Shown: piece by piece, positions 13,981 through 26,058 of the stretch | Layout: the number at the start of each line of letters is the position of its first letter | How positions within the stretch are numbered: position 1 is the first letter of the stretch | From: Onchocerca lupi | Lineage: Eukaryota; Nematoda; Chromadorea; Rhabditida; Onchocercidae | NCBI GenBank assembly: GCA_028564675.1 | Contig: JAOVVO010000010.1 | Span: forward strand, 62,001 to 126,000 | Direction: 5' to 3' | Length of the DNA stretch: 64,000 nt | Made by a program: the position numbers and the translations under genes | The notes under the pieces: generated by a model | The model's input: only the letters and a program-made list of their open reading frames with translations | Databases searched by the model: none | What the model was told of the DNA's origin: nothing

Positions 13981-13989
13981 TTCAGAAAG
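13980..13989 (+). promoter_or_regulatory. probable spliced-leader trans-splice acceptor
   Basis: The sequence TCTTTCAG ends at 13985, four bases before the DNase II start ATG at 13990. A consensus nematode 3' splice site with no matching donor upstream in the same frame, placed directly before the start codon, is the usual signature of SL1 trans-splicing. An ATG at 13975 is also in frame and would add five residues, but it would be removed if trans-splicing occurs here. Confidence 0.55.
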
Positions 13990-15864
13990 ATGTTCCTAAA
14001 AATGAGCTTGTTGTTCTCACTGATTCTTCACGCATGCATCGCTCTTAGTTTCCAGTGCCGTGATCAGGAAAACCGAGATGTGGATTGGTATGTTTCTGAA
14101 AGCAAGTTTTATAATGAAGTTTTTCAAACTTAATCTAAGTTTTGCTACCATTCGTCTTCAAATCTTGAGAAAATTCATATTCCTGTTTAGGTTTATATTT
14201 TACAAAATTGGCCGCATAAAAAAATCTGCCATAAAATCAGTTCGTAATGGTTCTGCGTTCTTATATATGGATGTTAACCATCATAAGTGGTCACTTTCGG
14301 CAGTCGATATCGATAACTCAAATCAAGCTATTGGATATACTTTGCAACAATATTATGATGCCAGAAACAATTCCGAGGTAATTTTTAGGATTTCTTCCTG
14401 TTTGGTATCAAGAGAAAAAAATTTTCAGTTAAAGAACTTTGTTTTATAGAAATACTTGTGCAAAGCTATTTTTCTCAGTGCTAATTCATAGTTCATAATT
14501 TATAATATATTATATATATTAAATGGTATCCTTTATTCAATTATTTGAAAACAGTGCACATCAACAAAGAAGAAGCTAATATAATCGACTGATTTTTGAA
14601 TTATGAGATAGTAGAATTCCAGTATCATTATTGTGCCCTGAGAATGAAGTATAAGTTTTTGACCAAGCACTATATAGTAAATTGCTACTTTACTATTTTT
14701 ATTTTATAGGTCTTCAGTATAATGTATAACGATGAATTTCCATATCCCAACAATGACACTTTGTCAGGATCTTCGGGACATACTAAAGGTATGTGACTTA
14801 CAAGTGCATTGAACCAATCTTTCAGCAGACATTTGTTAATACTTATTCATAAGTTAAATTTGCCAAGTTGTATGTAAATAAAACAGCTATTATATGGCTG
14901 TAGATTTTCTCACAATAGAGTCATTCCATTTTTTGATGAGCATAAAATTTCAGTATTACGAACTCTAACTGATAGAAGTATGGAATATTGTGGAAAGCGT
15001 GAAAACCATACCTTACCAGTTGTATTTGGGATTAGAAACATCAGCCACTTTAGTATTGAAATGGCAATTATGAAATAATTTGAGATTTCATTGGACAGCT
15101 TTTGTCAAATCACCTTTGTTATTCCTCTAAATCTAACTTATTGTTATCTTTTGATACCCAATGATATTGCAAGTTGATATGATTAATTATTCGGTATACT
15201 CCTTTCAATTCAATTAGCGAAATTTTCAGGAGTTGTAGTATTTGGGAAAAGTAATGGTTTTTGGTTGATACACAGCGTACCAAAATTTCCCAGAAACGAC
15301 ACCTATGAATATCCAGTCACTGGACTTCATTATGGGCAAATGGGATTATGTCTTTCAATGTCCTATTCACAGCTGCATAAAATTGGTAATTTTCAACTTG
15401 GACTTCTTGAAAATTTAGATGACGCGCATCGTTTTTGATCAATAAATTTTCCCCTAAATTTTCAGCCAAGAATAATGAAACTTGTCTTTTAATTTTGGTC
15501 TTCGAATTTTTAAAATGATTGATGAAGCTTCTAACTTTGAATCTTTTTCAGCTATTCAATTATATTACAATCATCTTTTTATTTATTCACAAAAACTTCC
15601 TGCTCAAATGGCCGAAAATATACCTCTTCTTGTGAAGGTTGGTTTAAAACATTTTCAAATAATAAAAAAAAAAAAAAAGAAAAAATCTGGTCAGAATATT
15701 GAAGGTCTCCAAAATTATCAATTTGAGGTGATGTCAAATAAATATCAACGTACTGCTCCTCATGTCAGTCGTATTGTGATCTATTCTACTGCAGGCCGTG
15801 AATTTGTTCATTTCGCGAAAACTGCTGCATTCAACAAAGGCAGGAACTTACATAGATTCACGAT

Positions 15865-15901
<37 letters not shown>

Positions 15902-16766
15902 GAAATATGACATCTTGTCAAATCTTTCATCTGATATTTTTATTCGATGAACTTAACTCGGCACAATATCTGTTTCAAACTTTATTTTTTTATTTCAGAT
16001 CTTTACTTCGATCTCGTCGCACCCGCAATTAAAAGTTCACTGAAAACAGAAACTTGGCAACATGAAACCTCGAGAAACAAAAATCTTCACTCTTGGTGCC
16101 GTAATTATAGTCCTTTTAAGGTATTCATTTTAAATGAAACAATATTATTGTTTCAGCTTCGTGACTTAATTATTTATAGTTTATCCCCACCGTTACTTTT
16201 CTTTATTCGGATATTTTTTAGAATGAATAAAAATTGTGCACAAATGTTGTATATATTTTGCAAGATTAAAAACTGCTGTAATTAACTGCTAGTCTAAAAT
16301 AACAATTCTGAAAGCTATATAAGTGAATTTGTGATCAAATTAGATATTGGAACTTGGTATTTTATATTCTTAGGTTCTAGATGTGAAAAAGATTATTCTG
16401 CCTTTCAATATCACTTTTCCAAACGCGCTTGATCATTCCAAATTTGCTGTTGCTACGTTTGATGCCCACAAAATACCTGTACCTTGGATTTGCATTGGTG
16501 ATATCAATAGGCAGGTATGGAAGTTGCTCTTTCAATTGTTTTCATTGTTAGATGTGTAAAATAAAGAATAATTCGAATTAGAAGAGTTGAAATATAATAT
16601 AGAACTACGACTAATGAAAATTAAGTTCTTTTAAATTTTATAAATTTTTCAGGAACGACAACTTCTCCGTGCAGGTGGTACGATGTGCTTCGCAAATTCA
16701 AAAGTGCATGCTATATATACCTCAATGGTTTCAAATTATTGGCCTTGTATTAACACTAATTCCTAA
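13990..16766 (+). CDS. deoxyribonuclease II (acid DNase, NUC-1/CRN family)
   Basis: Acid endonuclease that cleaves double-stranded DNA to 3'-phosphate ends, normally secreted or lysosomal; in nematodes the family degrades DNA of apoptotic cells and ingested food. Nine exons give 375 residues: 13990-14087, 14191-14377, 14710-14788, 15230-15385, 15552-15637, 15695-15839, 15999-16120, 16374-16514, 16653-16766. A hydrophobic signal peptide (about 1-20) precedes the family start C-R-D, then DWFIFYKI. The family histidines are present: HTKG (His119), HSVPKFP (His136) and DHSKFAV (His312), the last matching the catalytic HxK motif. Asn-x-Ser/Thr sites (for example NDT and NIT) suggest glycosylation. 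Length is normal and the frame intact, so it should be active. Which of nuc-1, crn-6 or crn-7 is the closest relative cannot be settled by eye. The intron after exon 6 uses a GC donor. Confidence 0.93.
15869..15900 (+). repeat. T32 homopolymer in a DNase II intron
   Basis: Thirty-two consecutive T inside the GC-AG intron 15840-15998. Length is likely to vary between individuals or assemblies. A 15-A run lies in the preceding 57-base intron (about 15664-15678). Confidence 0.9.
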
Positions 16767-16827
16767 AACTTGAATTTTGTTAGTAATATTTGTCAAAATC
16801 TTAGGATGTAAAATAATCATCTTTTAA

Positions 16828-16833
16828 AATAAA
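16828..16833 (+). promoter_or_regulatory. poly(A) signal AATAAA of DNase II
   Basis: AATAAA 62 bases after the DNase II stop codon. Confidence 0.5.
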
Positions 16834-18911
16834 ACGTAAGCAGAACTTATACTGATTTTAAAAAACACATGAAACCAGTTTTATTTTATTAGGTAATTAG
16901 TTTTATTGCAATATAATTTATTCGTAATTTATAGTTTATTGTTGCTTCCTACTTCTTATATGAAAGAAAAATGGAAAAGGACAAAAGACTAATTAGTTTT
17001 AAATGTAAAAAAAATACAGAGTAAAGAGTAGAAAAGACTTTTCCTTCTAATCGCATTTTTGTTTTCTTTCAAAGAAAAATTAGTCTATCAGAACACCAGA
17101 ATTTTCAGAAAATTAATGCAGTTTGCTTGATTAATAATTTAATACAAGCAGATTTGGCTGGGGCATTAACTTTTTGAAGAAATATACGTGTATCAACGTT
17201 TAGCCGTATATTTTTATTTAGCTTTAGTTTCTATAGAAAAACAGTTATTGGTATACTTTTTTGATGAAAAATAATTTTTGTTAACTATTATTTTTCCATT
17301 CTTATTACTTTTTCGGTGAAAGAAAACCGAATTAAGGAACGAAATTTACTGCATTTTAATAACGTATTCTTTGAAATGAAATAATGAGCGATGAGTAGTT
17401 CAATACTCCCATAAGCGAAAAATGCAATGATTTTGAAAACAAAGTACAAGAGCAGATGAACTAATTTTGAGAAGCTTTGGGGACGAGACGAAAGTCTCTA
17501 TGCTTTGCCAAATTGTTTCCTTGCTGTTAAAATTTTGAATAGTTATGAGGAAGGGATAAAACTTTCTGTTAAATGAAAAATCATTTTTCAAATGCAGTGC
17601 TCTCTAGAGTATTAATGTCTTCGAGTGAAGGAGTCGGTTGAACTAAAAACTAGATTTGTAAGGATAGTGAAAAAACAGTATTATAAGATTGTTTTTCCAG
17701 TTGAAATTAAGATGAAATTTAAATTATCTTCCATCTTTGTCGAATAATTCTATTAACAAGACTGCAGTTTAAATTCCAAATATCTAACTTTTTGTTCGGT
17801 ATTAAAGATTAAAAGATACTTCCCATCGCATCGTCAAATCACATCCCTAAGAGAGGCTGCATATGTAACGAATAGGCAAATTATGTTGTCTAGAAGAATG
17901 GACCAGAGCAAGTGGCTACTGTTTCTGATTGTTAATATCAGCGGAAAATTTCTTATCAAATGGAATGAAGGGTCATATAGTACATTATAAACATGATATT
18001 TAACAATAAAAACAATCTGCCTCTGGCAGAAACGTCTTTTGTTCGAGAATCTTAAGAGCTTGACGACTGCTTTACAAATGAATAAAAATCCCAAACAAAC
18101 TATCCCTAAACCTTTTTGGAGGGGTGATCAGTTGGTGATTGACATCAGTTTGATTTAATCAATGGTTGCATCCACTGGAGAGATTTGATAAATTGTATCA
18201 GTAAGAAAGTTTATAAGAAGTCCACTGAACAGGCATCGCCGACTTCGATGATCGTTTTATTAAACTGCTTCCACAGTTTTACTGTTCATTGCTTTTTTTT
18301 TTCCAACTTTCGAGAATTCTAATCTTGAAATTTCACCAACTGCACACTTGTATGGAGAGTACTGTAAGACCTAAGATATTTTGTTAACCTGGAAAAGTTA
18401 CATCAGCCAATATCTATCTATTTTGTATGAGTATAATAGATTTCATAGCTAAGTTTTTTTTACCATTGTTTATTCCTTATTTTACACATTCTATATTTTA
18501 TGCTGAAATCTTTGCATTTATTTTGTTGTAAACAATTAACTTTTCTCCTGAAAACATAGATGAAATTGTCTAAATAGCAAGATAATTTAAATGAATCGAT
18601 GCATTGAGCAGATCAACACTAAAGGAAAACATACACGATTAATCCTCGAATTCCCATTTGCTTTGATCGATTTTCTTCTAATTCCTCCTTCCTTCCCTAG
18701 TGTCACCCATTTTCCTTAAGTAATATATTAATGAAATAAAAAAATTTATTGCATTTTCTGCAAATATCATTTTTTGACACGAGATTTCTAGCATGCATTA
18801 TATAAATCAACTTATGTTGAAAATGCCTTAAAAGTAGGCGAACATCGTGTAATCTTTTTTTTTTTTTTTTTCGAAGTAATCGTATTCATCGCAATTAAGA
18901 CTACAGAATAA
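16834..18911. other. gene-poor stretch
   Basis: No supported exon. A minus-strand frame of 86 codons at 17834-18094 is hydrophobic, lacks recognisable motifs or splice context and is probably chance. A T17 run lies at 18855-18871. Confidence 0.4.
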
Positions 18912-19155
18912 CATATCGATTGCTTTATTTTACAAAAATTAATTGCAATAAATGAGTTGTATTTCCTTCCTTTTTTTGGTATCTATGAATATTTCGTGAA
19001 GGACGAGGAGTTGTATTTGTAAGTATCAAATTAACTCTGCTTAATTTCAATTCAGAAATCGCTTAACAGCAAAAGAGAGGTATACAGCTGCCGCAGCTGT
19101 TGCAAATAAAAAGATACTTGAAGTTATATCCAAATTACAGGAATGGGTGGAATAA
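18912..19155 (+). CDS. candidate 3' end of an unrecognised gene (two exons)
   Basis: An open frame ends at a perfect donor (TATTT|GTAAGT at 19019) and joins in phase across a 37-base gap to a frame after TTCAATTCAG (19056), which runs to a TAA at 19153-19155. The joined peptide reads through YEYFVKDEELYLNRLTAKER and then an Ala/Lys-rich helical segment with AAAVANKKILEVISKLQEWV at the end. Composition, codon look and splice agreement favour real coding. I do not recognise the family; the Ala-Asn-Lys helix faintly recalls the N-terminal helix of methionine aminopeptidase/EBP1 proteins, which is not evidence enough. The 5' boundary is unclear: the frame opens after a TAA at 18909 and no good acceptor is seen. 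The implied intron is very short for this window. It may be a pseudogene fragment. Confidence 0.35.
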
Positions 19156-22100
19156 TGTAACAAACAACTAATCGTCAGTAGCATAAACTAATATATTTGA
19201 AATCAAACAGAATTTAATTTGATACGATTGATTTTACAACAGAATCAATCAAATTATTACTGTTGCTTGCCAAAAATCTTGATTTACTATTCGTATTCCA
19301 TATTTCTGCAACAGACATCAAAAGAAAATATGCTTGAAGCTTTTTAAGAAAAGATTGCCATTTCTTAAAATAGCAGTTTTCGGCTTCATTTAATTCGTTC
19401 ATTCCAATATTCTAAATGTGATTTTGCAAGAATTCTATAAACAATAAGTGCTGTAAAAATTTCTTGGAAAAACAAAAAATAAGTTATATTATTTATTTAG
19501 CAATGGATGATAATTCAGTACTTCAGACATTTCAAGATATATTCAGTGCTAAATGTATAACAATGAAAATACTGAAAATGTATTCCGTATCTTGCAACAT
19601 TCCAATGGATGCCTTTATCGAATTGTCTTCCGATTGATTCAGAAGATTCATATAGCATAAATGTTTGATGGAAGAGGTCAAATGGTCATCTGCATTCTGT
19701 CCTCAAAAATTCTCATCATGAATGGTGCGCAAATGAATCATAGAAGTATTTTAGTTATTTAAAATAAATGAAAACTATCTTCAGTTGTTGACTTTTGTTC
19801 TGTTCTTGGAAACAACCTGGTAATTCAACACAAATATATATAATGCGTTCATCAATCATTTCGAGCATTTCAACAGCATAGGTCATTCCATTCTTGATGT
19901 CTCATGACTAGACAAACTTTCATACTTTCATACTCAGTAATTCTGAACTACTGGGAAAATGAAATATGGGATTTGTTGGAGAAGACAAATGTATATCTTC
20001 AATGAACAATAATCTTAGGACTGATAACGAAACAATCTTCTCTGGCTGACTACTCATTACTTTTTAAAAAGCATTACTCACATACTTTATGATGCATATT
20101 CTAGACAGACTTTTCGAACGACATTTTCATTACAATTGAGACATAAAACACTTCTTAATATTGAATTATTTGGTGTTGAAGAGAAAGTTTCGCAGTTTTC
20201 AACAGATTCTGTTGTTTTTTACGAAGAATCATTATATTAATAAATGTTTTCGTTCCATTTTCGTCTATAAAAGAAAATTCTGTTCGCTTTCTCTTTATAA
20301 AGGCTAAACTAGTGTCTTTTGCTTTTTCTCAGTTCACAAATGTAGCCTCATCGAATTGTTGTTCCCAAGTGCAAAGTGCTTGATGTTTTGTCGGGCATTT
20401 TGAGCTTGCAAACCACTGAGCGAATCTCTTAAACATCTATCAATCAGTTTGTTCGCAATATTTGAAAATTATTTGATTATTTCTCTCTTCAGTCTAAAAT
20501 TAATATTACAGAAGGGTTATTTGAGAGAAAATCAAAATGTATCCTTCGAATTTAACTCTCGTCATTCTTAATCATATCCATTTTGTATGAAACTCATTGC
20601 AGATGTCCTTATGATTGGTAGTTTGAATATCCATCCATCCTTAATCAGAATCTTGGCTCATTTTTTGTTCGTTGGGCTTATGGCTTGATTATTTCGCATT
20701 TAGCTCGATTTTGAGACATTTCGAAATGCCTCCTTTCTTTTCCCTCAGTTTGTTATTCATTTATCGTTTGGTTTGTTTGAATTCGTTCATTCTCCTATAT
20801 TTCTCATATTACATATCAATTTACCTTGGTATTTGATGTAATCTATTGATTTGAATGAGTCATGCAATTAATCAGATGTAAGTCTGTTGAAAACGATAGA
20901 ATCGTTATCATGGCATATCAAATACATTCCCACTTCAACAACTATACGAATTGTCTGCCGCTGTAGTATCCATGTTGCGTTATACTTTAAGCAAAGATGG
21001 CGAACAGTCGAATGTATGAAGGGATTGCTAAAAGGTTGAATAATCTTCTATTTGGAAACTTCCATAAATGATTAGCAAGCTTATTCATCTCTGAAAACTA
21101 TTTGCTCAATATCCAAAGGGAAATTGCACTTTGAATATTCCGTTCAACCAAAGATGCATGCTGCTAGCATTCTCGTTCGCTTTCTGAGTCTGCAAAGAAT
21201 TCACAAATGAAACAGCTTCTTCTGACATAACTTATTCATCATTACACTTGCTCGATTATTTTGTTCCTTTTCTTCCTTTCATTTCTGTCGGTGACGTGAA
21301 CGCACACGTTTTAGCCTGTGGGCAGCTGTATTAATATGAAAAATATGCTAATATGAATCTTTTTAGGGCATGTATTTATAATAATCAAGCAGTGACCTTA
21401 AGCGTCATGGAAGATTGTATTGCCGAAATCTGATCTGCAAAGAGATTCATTCGACATTCATTTGCTCAAGTATCCTTGTCATTAATCCGAATACTCATTA
21501 AAGTACGCTGAACCATCATCACTCGGTCCTGATATTTAACGCGAACTGAAGAGATTATACGACAAGGATCAAAGGCCAGCAATTCAAAACTAACTTTTTC
21601 TTCGAAAGGAAAGGAAACGTTTTTTTTTTTTTTCAGAAAACATAATGAAACACATTGTAACACATTTTTAGTTTTCTGCCTTATTCATGAAATTAATAAT
21701 TCATTTTGTTTCGACTAGGTGAGTGCTCAGTGAAATCAATAGATGCGAATATGTTTTGTTTGAATATGCAATAGCACATGATTGCTCGCTGGATGACATT
21801 AATTCCACAAATTTCTAACGCTAATTTCTCGTTTCGAGGTGGCAAGTAAAAGTAAATAAATCTTAATCATGTGCAACTTATTATTGCCTAACGAATTGAA
21901 TTTCCCTGCGGAACATGAGCAGCGATTCTGATGCATTTCTGTGTAATACAAATACACAAATCACTCCTCTAATTAAGAATGTGAGAAAATGGCCGATTCC
22001 ATTCATTGGGGCGTAAAGCTGACATGAGAAAAGTCGCACTAAGCAAAAACGTTATGGCATTTTTCTCCATCTTTCTTATTCCTTACAGAATAATAATTAA

Positions 22101-24615
22101 TATTTGCTGCTTCAAATAAATTAGTTGGCGTGCTAACTGAATCATTCACTCCATAAACATGCAAATAAGCCAATTAGCCAAGTATCGGACCTTGTGAAAA
22201 GAAGCCAAGTTATGGAGAGAAGTTGCTCTCTGCTTAACACCTGTCGCTTCTTCTTGTTTTTCCATCATTAATCTTTTTCCTCGCACTTTGCTAATTGTCG
22301 GTGTATCGCAAAGGCATGCTCATTGCTTACTGAATTTCTCATAAAAACAGATTATCGCGTCTATTTGCCAAAGTATTCTAGCTTAATTAACTGTTGTTGT
22401 TAAGACTACTATCAAATCATTAATGATTTAATCCATAATTATTTTTATCATCAAGACTCCTTAAAGTTCAAATAATGAAGTGATTAGATAGCTGGTTGAT
22501 CACTATGAAATCTTTCCTGAATTACCGCATACTTATATTTTGAATGTATTTCATTTAATATCAAGAGATACTGTATACTTCTTCTTATAGTGAGATCAGA
22601 ATCTAGCTCTTCTTTCCACTTTAGTCTTAATTCCTGGTTCTCGAAATATTCTTTTCTTCAGATTCTTTTAGAATACTTTGTTACTTTTCCGAAATTCACC
22701 AATGTCCAATGATAATTTTCGCTGAACTGTGATCTGCATAAGCTGTTTGCTTTGAGTAAAACATGCTGTATGAAAAAAAAAGCTGATGAACAATGAAAAA
22801 AAAGAATATTTATTTGCGATTATTACCAAGTAATGATCGAGTGAATCTTGACAAAATAATAATAAAAAAGGTAAGATTGTCTCTCATTGTTCATTAAAGA
22901 AAGATAGGGGTATGAGAACTTAATTAATTTCGTTTTTAATGAACCCGAGCAATTATTAAAGGGAAATGTTTGTTAGAGCGAAGGGGAGGAGTGTCGAGAC
23001 GACAAATATTTATCAGAAGGTTGATTTGTTTGAGTTAACATTTCTTTAAAACATTCATCATTTTCATCTTACCAGCAAGCATTTTTCATTCCATAAATGC
23101 TTTCACATATATTCGCACATTTGTTCTCATCCATTCCATGTTTTTTTTTTTCTTTACTGATAATCGAATTCTTGCAAATAATTCCTTTTTGTCATAAATT
23201 TGATCATTTCCGGCAATCCTTAGTTAAAATTTCTTGTCGAGGTGAATCTTTAATACGTCTCGAAAGTTTTTTACAAATGCATTATGCCAAGTGTTAGGAT
23301 TTCAATAAACTTGGTCGAGTCAGAACTAGTTCAAACGACGGGAGTTCTCGAAAAAATGTGCTTGGATAAGTGATCGGAATCCATATACAAATCGCCTAAA
23401 TAGTATCTTCTATAATAAGCTTCAGCTTGAAATTCATTTCTCTCAGTAAATTGTAAATTTGAAAGCTCACAGGCAAATGCATCTACAATTCACGCCTTTC
23501 CAAAGAACTTGAAGATTTTTGTGCTTCATCCACTTTGAATTATTAAATTCATCTTTCTTCTCACTTTGTTATCTAATTGTACGGAACTTCGGTATGTCAT
23601 TATTGAACAACTACAAAGGACAGCTAGTGCTTAGTTCAGACTCCGAAACTGATAAATGTTGCATCTGTTGCACTTTTTTGTAAATTTTGATCATATTTAA
23701 TCCAAGATCCTGCATTTCACGAGTCTGTCCTGAACTATTTACCAAAAAGTGATCACAATATTGCTTTCCGGAGAGAATATCATCGAGATGAAACTGAGAA
23801 AGCTATAACTGAGTGTATAAACGATGAAAATAGGAGGAAAAGATTTCTTCTTTACGTCGTCTTTATGTTTGTAATTGTTTGAGAAAAGATCATTACTCGT
23901 TCATTGTGCGAAACAGTGATTAAATGAGTTTTCAAACTGCTTTTTGAAAAAAGCCGAATTGAAATTTCTAAAATAAAAAACTTTGTGTATTCAAATTTTG
24001 ACTTTTCTGTATCTATTTGCTTATTTTTCAATGGGAACCTTTTCTTTATTGCCTCAGGAACTTGTATTTGAAGTTTTGCAAGATTCAAAATTTGCATTTA
24101 TTGTAGTTCATTATTAAAATTCTTATAATGGGCAATTAATTATGTTTCAGATATGCTTTGCTGCTTGAAAAATTATTCAACATAAATCGCATCACGAAAT
24201 GGCCATTAGCATGCTCAGAAGTTAAGAAATGCCGATTATAATCCAAATTATTTAAAACTTATTTGTTAAAGACTGGTATTAGTGAAAAAAGATTCATTCA
24301 GTGCTCAAATCAGATGAACAGGCGTGATACTTTGAATAAATATCAGAATTAGCAATTGAATGCTTTTAAAGCTTTTGAGGATGCTATTAATTAAATCATT
24401 AAGTAAACTGCTATGATTATATTACGAACTGAAAACGTTGCAAGATCTGAATAACAAATGACTGACTGAAAAATGCTTTTTCTATTCTTTCCATGTTTTG
24501 TAACCATAAAAACTTATGGACTGCAAAATAATGAAGTGATTTTTTGATTTATTAGAAAACTTACTGAAATTACAAATCCATTTCTATTCGTAGACTGTCA
24601 CAAATTAATTTACAG
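19156..24615. other. gene-poor stretch
   Basis: No confident gene. Minus-strand frames with protein-like composition occur at 19214-19402 (62 codons, Asn/Ser/Lys-rich) and 20334-20467 (44 codons, containing IANKLIDRCLRDSL and QNARQNIKHFALGNN), without certain splice sites. A plus-strand frame after TATGTTTCAG at 24151 (YALLLEKLFNINRITKWPL) could be an upstream exon of the SOCS-box-like candidate to its right. Confidence 0.35.
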
Positions 24616-25165
24616 CATCAAGCAAAACGATGAAGTATCACTATCAAGTTATTTGCTGAATGGCATATATCCGAATAATGAAAATTTTATTGGTACCAGT
24701 GAACAAATGATGAAAACTGCTGAAGTTCGCAGGATGCCAACTTATAAATCTGCCATGCTAAAAGTTTGCTACTTTTTCTACTCCAACTACGATTCGATGA
24801 CAATAAGGCCTTTGGCTGTGTTTGCAAGAATCAAAAGTTGACGAGTGATCCTTTATGCTTCTATTGATCTATTTCAGGTTTGCCAGTTACAGCTGAAAAT
24901 TTGCTCGAAAATAATTGAAATAGCTTCGCCATCTTATCCAGCGTTGCTTCATCTTACGACTTCCAAACCCTCAACACTCAAAAGACTTGCTGGACGATCT
25001 GTCTTGCTTCATCCTTGTTATAGTTTGTGTAGTTTAGCTGGAATATGTTGTCTTAAGGCAGAAATCAGTGGTGATATCGGTGATAACAATGGATCATGCT
25101 ATCATCAAGTGCTTCCCAATGAATTGATTAAATTCTTGCAAAATGGAGCTATGGATTACGACTGA
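24616..25165 (+). CDS. candidate ankyrin/SOCS-box protein, 3' exons
   Basis: Two frames fit as terminal exons. The first (24616 to about 24817) follows an AATTTACAG acceptor and contains an ankyrin-like piece, NDEVSLSSYLLNGIYPN. The second (24878-25163, TGA at 25163-25165) follows TCTATTTCAG; a donor GTGTTT after codon GCT at 24817 joins them in phase through a 60-base intron. The C-terminus has the SOCS-box pattern: KPSTLKRLAGRSVL, a spacer, then LPNELIKFL, corresponding to the helix 1 PxSLxxLxRxxI and the LPLPxxLxxYL block. SOCS-box proteins recruit elongin B/C and cullin-5 to form ubiquitin ligases. The match is by pattern only, the spacer is longer than usual and no start is identified, so a decayed copy is possible. 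Confidence 0.4.
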
Positions 25166-25929
25166 AACTAGACTTGTCGATGGAATGGAAAAATGTTATT
25201 GTTTAGATGATTCTGAGAGAAAAATTCTCATCGAGCTTAATTTATTTCTTTACTTAACAGCGTGTAAATTTCATGGAAATTATAATTTACCTAAATGAGC
25301 TAAAATTGTCTTTTTACTTTATTTGCAAAATTGAGACGATGTGATGAAATTTTGAAAACTAAGAAAAACATTTATTTTAAAGCAGAGAATAATTTGATAT
25401 GTTAATGTTGAAATTTGAAATTGATGATCTCAAATATGAATTTTCGTTTAATATCAATTACAAAGTGCATGATTAAGTTTAATTATTTTATAAGTTGTAC
25501 CCGTACACACAGTTGCTCGTTTCATTTTGTATGTAACTGTTCGTATTACTGCTTTTATACAAATTCCATTTTTTCCAGTCATTCATTCATAAAAAATTCC
25601 TTTCGAGTTCTGATTTTTTCGACCTTTACTTAGCGGAATGAATAATCAATCATCTTATCTCAATCTCCAAGAACAACTCCATCATTACTAGCCGAAGTGT
25701 TGGCTTTTAGCAACAATTTCCGCCGTGAAAGCCTTTCTCTGAGTATTCTTTGAAAAATTCAGCTTAACCGCAATGTATCATTTTTCGGATTGTTAACTTC
25801 TCTCCATTTTGTAATTCCTGCTTGCCTTATCGAATTCATTATTATATGTGCTCGCATTTTGAGTCTAGGTTCAATTTCGATGTACCGAGATATCTCGATG
25901 GAGTTTAGAAAATATTTGGTGAATCTGTA

Positions 25930-26058
25930 ATGGGTGATGATTTAATTGAACTACAGCTTTTGTATATTAATCGAAAAGCATCAAATAATGATTATTATGG
26001 AAGACTATTAGTCGACGCAGCACGTTACAGCATAAAGTTTGATTATGATGTCCAGTGA
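25930..26058 (+). other. isolated open frame, unrecognised
   Basis: An ATG-to-TGA frame of 42 residues including MGDDLIELQLLYINRKASN and GRLLVDAARYSIKFDYDV. The mix of charged and hydrophobic residues looks coding, but there is no neighbouring exon I can join and no motif. It may be an exon fragment or chance. Confidence 0.15.

Noticed and set aside
17834..18094. 86-codon minus-strand hydrophobic frame
   Set aside because: No motif, no signal peptide followed by a clear cleavage site, no neighbouring exons; likely chance.
23852..24097. 81-codon minus-strand frame
   Set aside because: Lys/Ile/Phe-rich composition expected from AT-rich DNA; no splice sites or family similarity.
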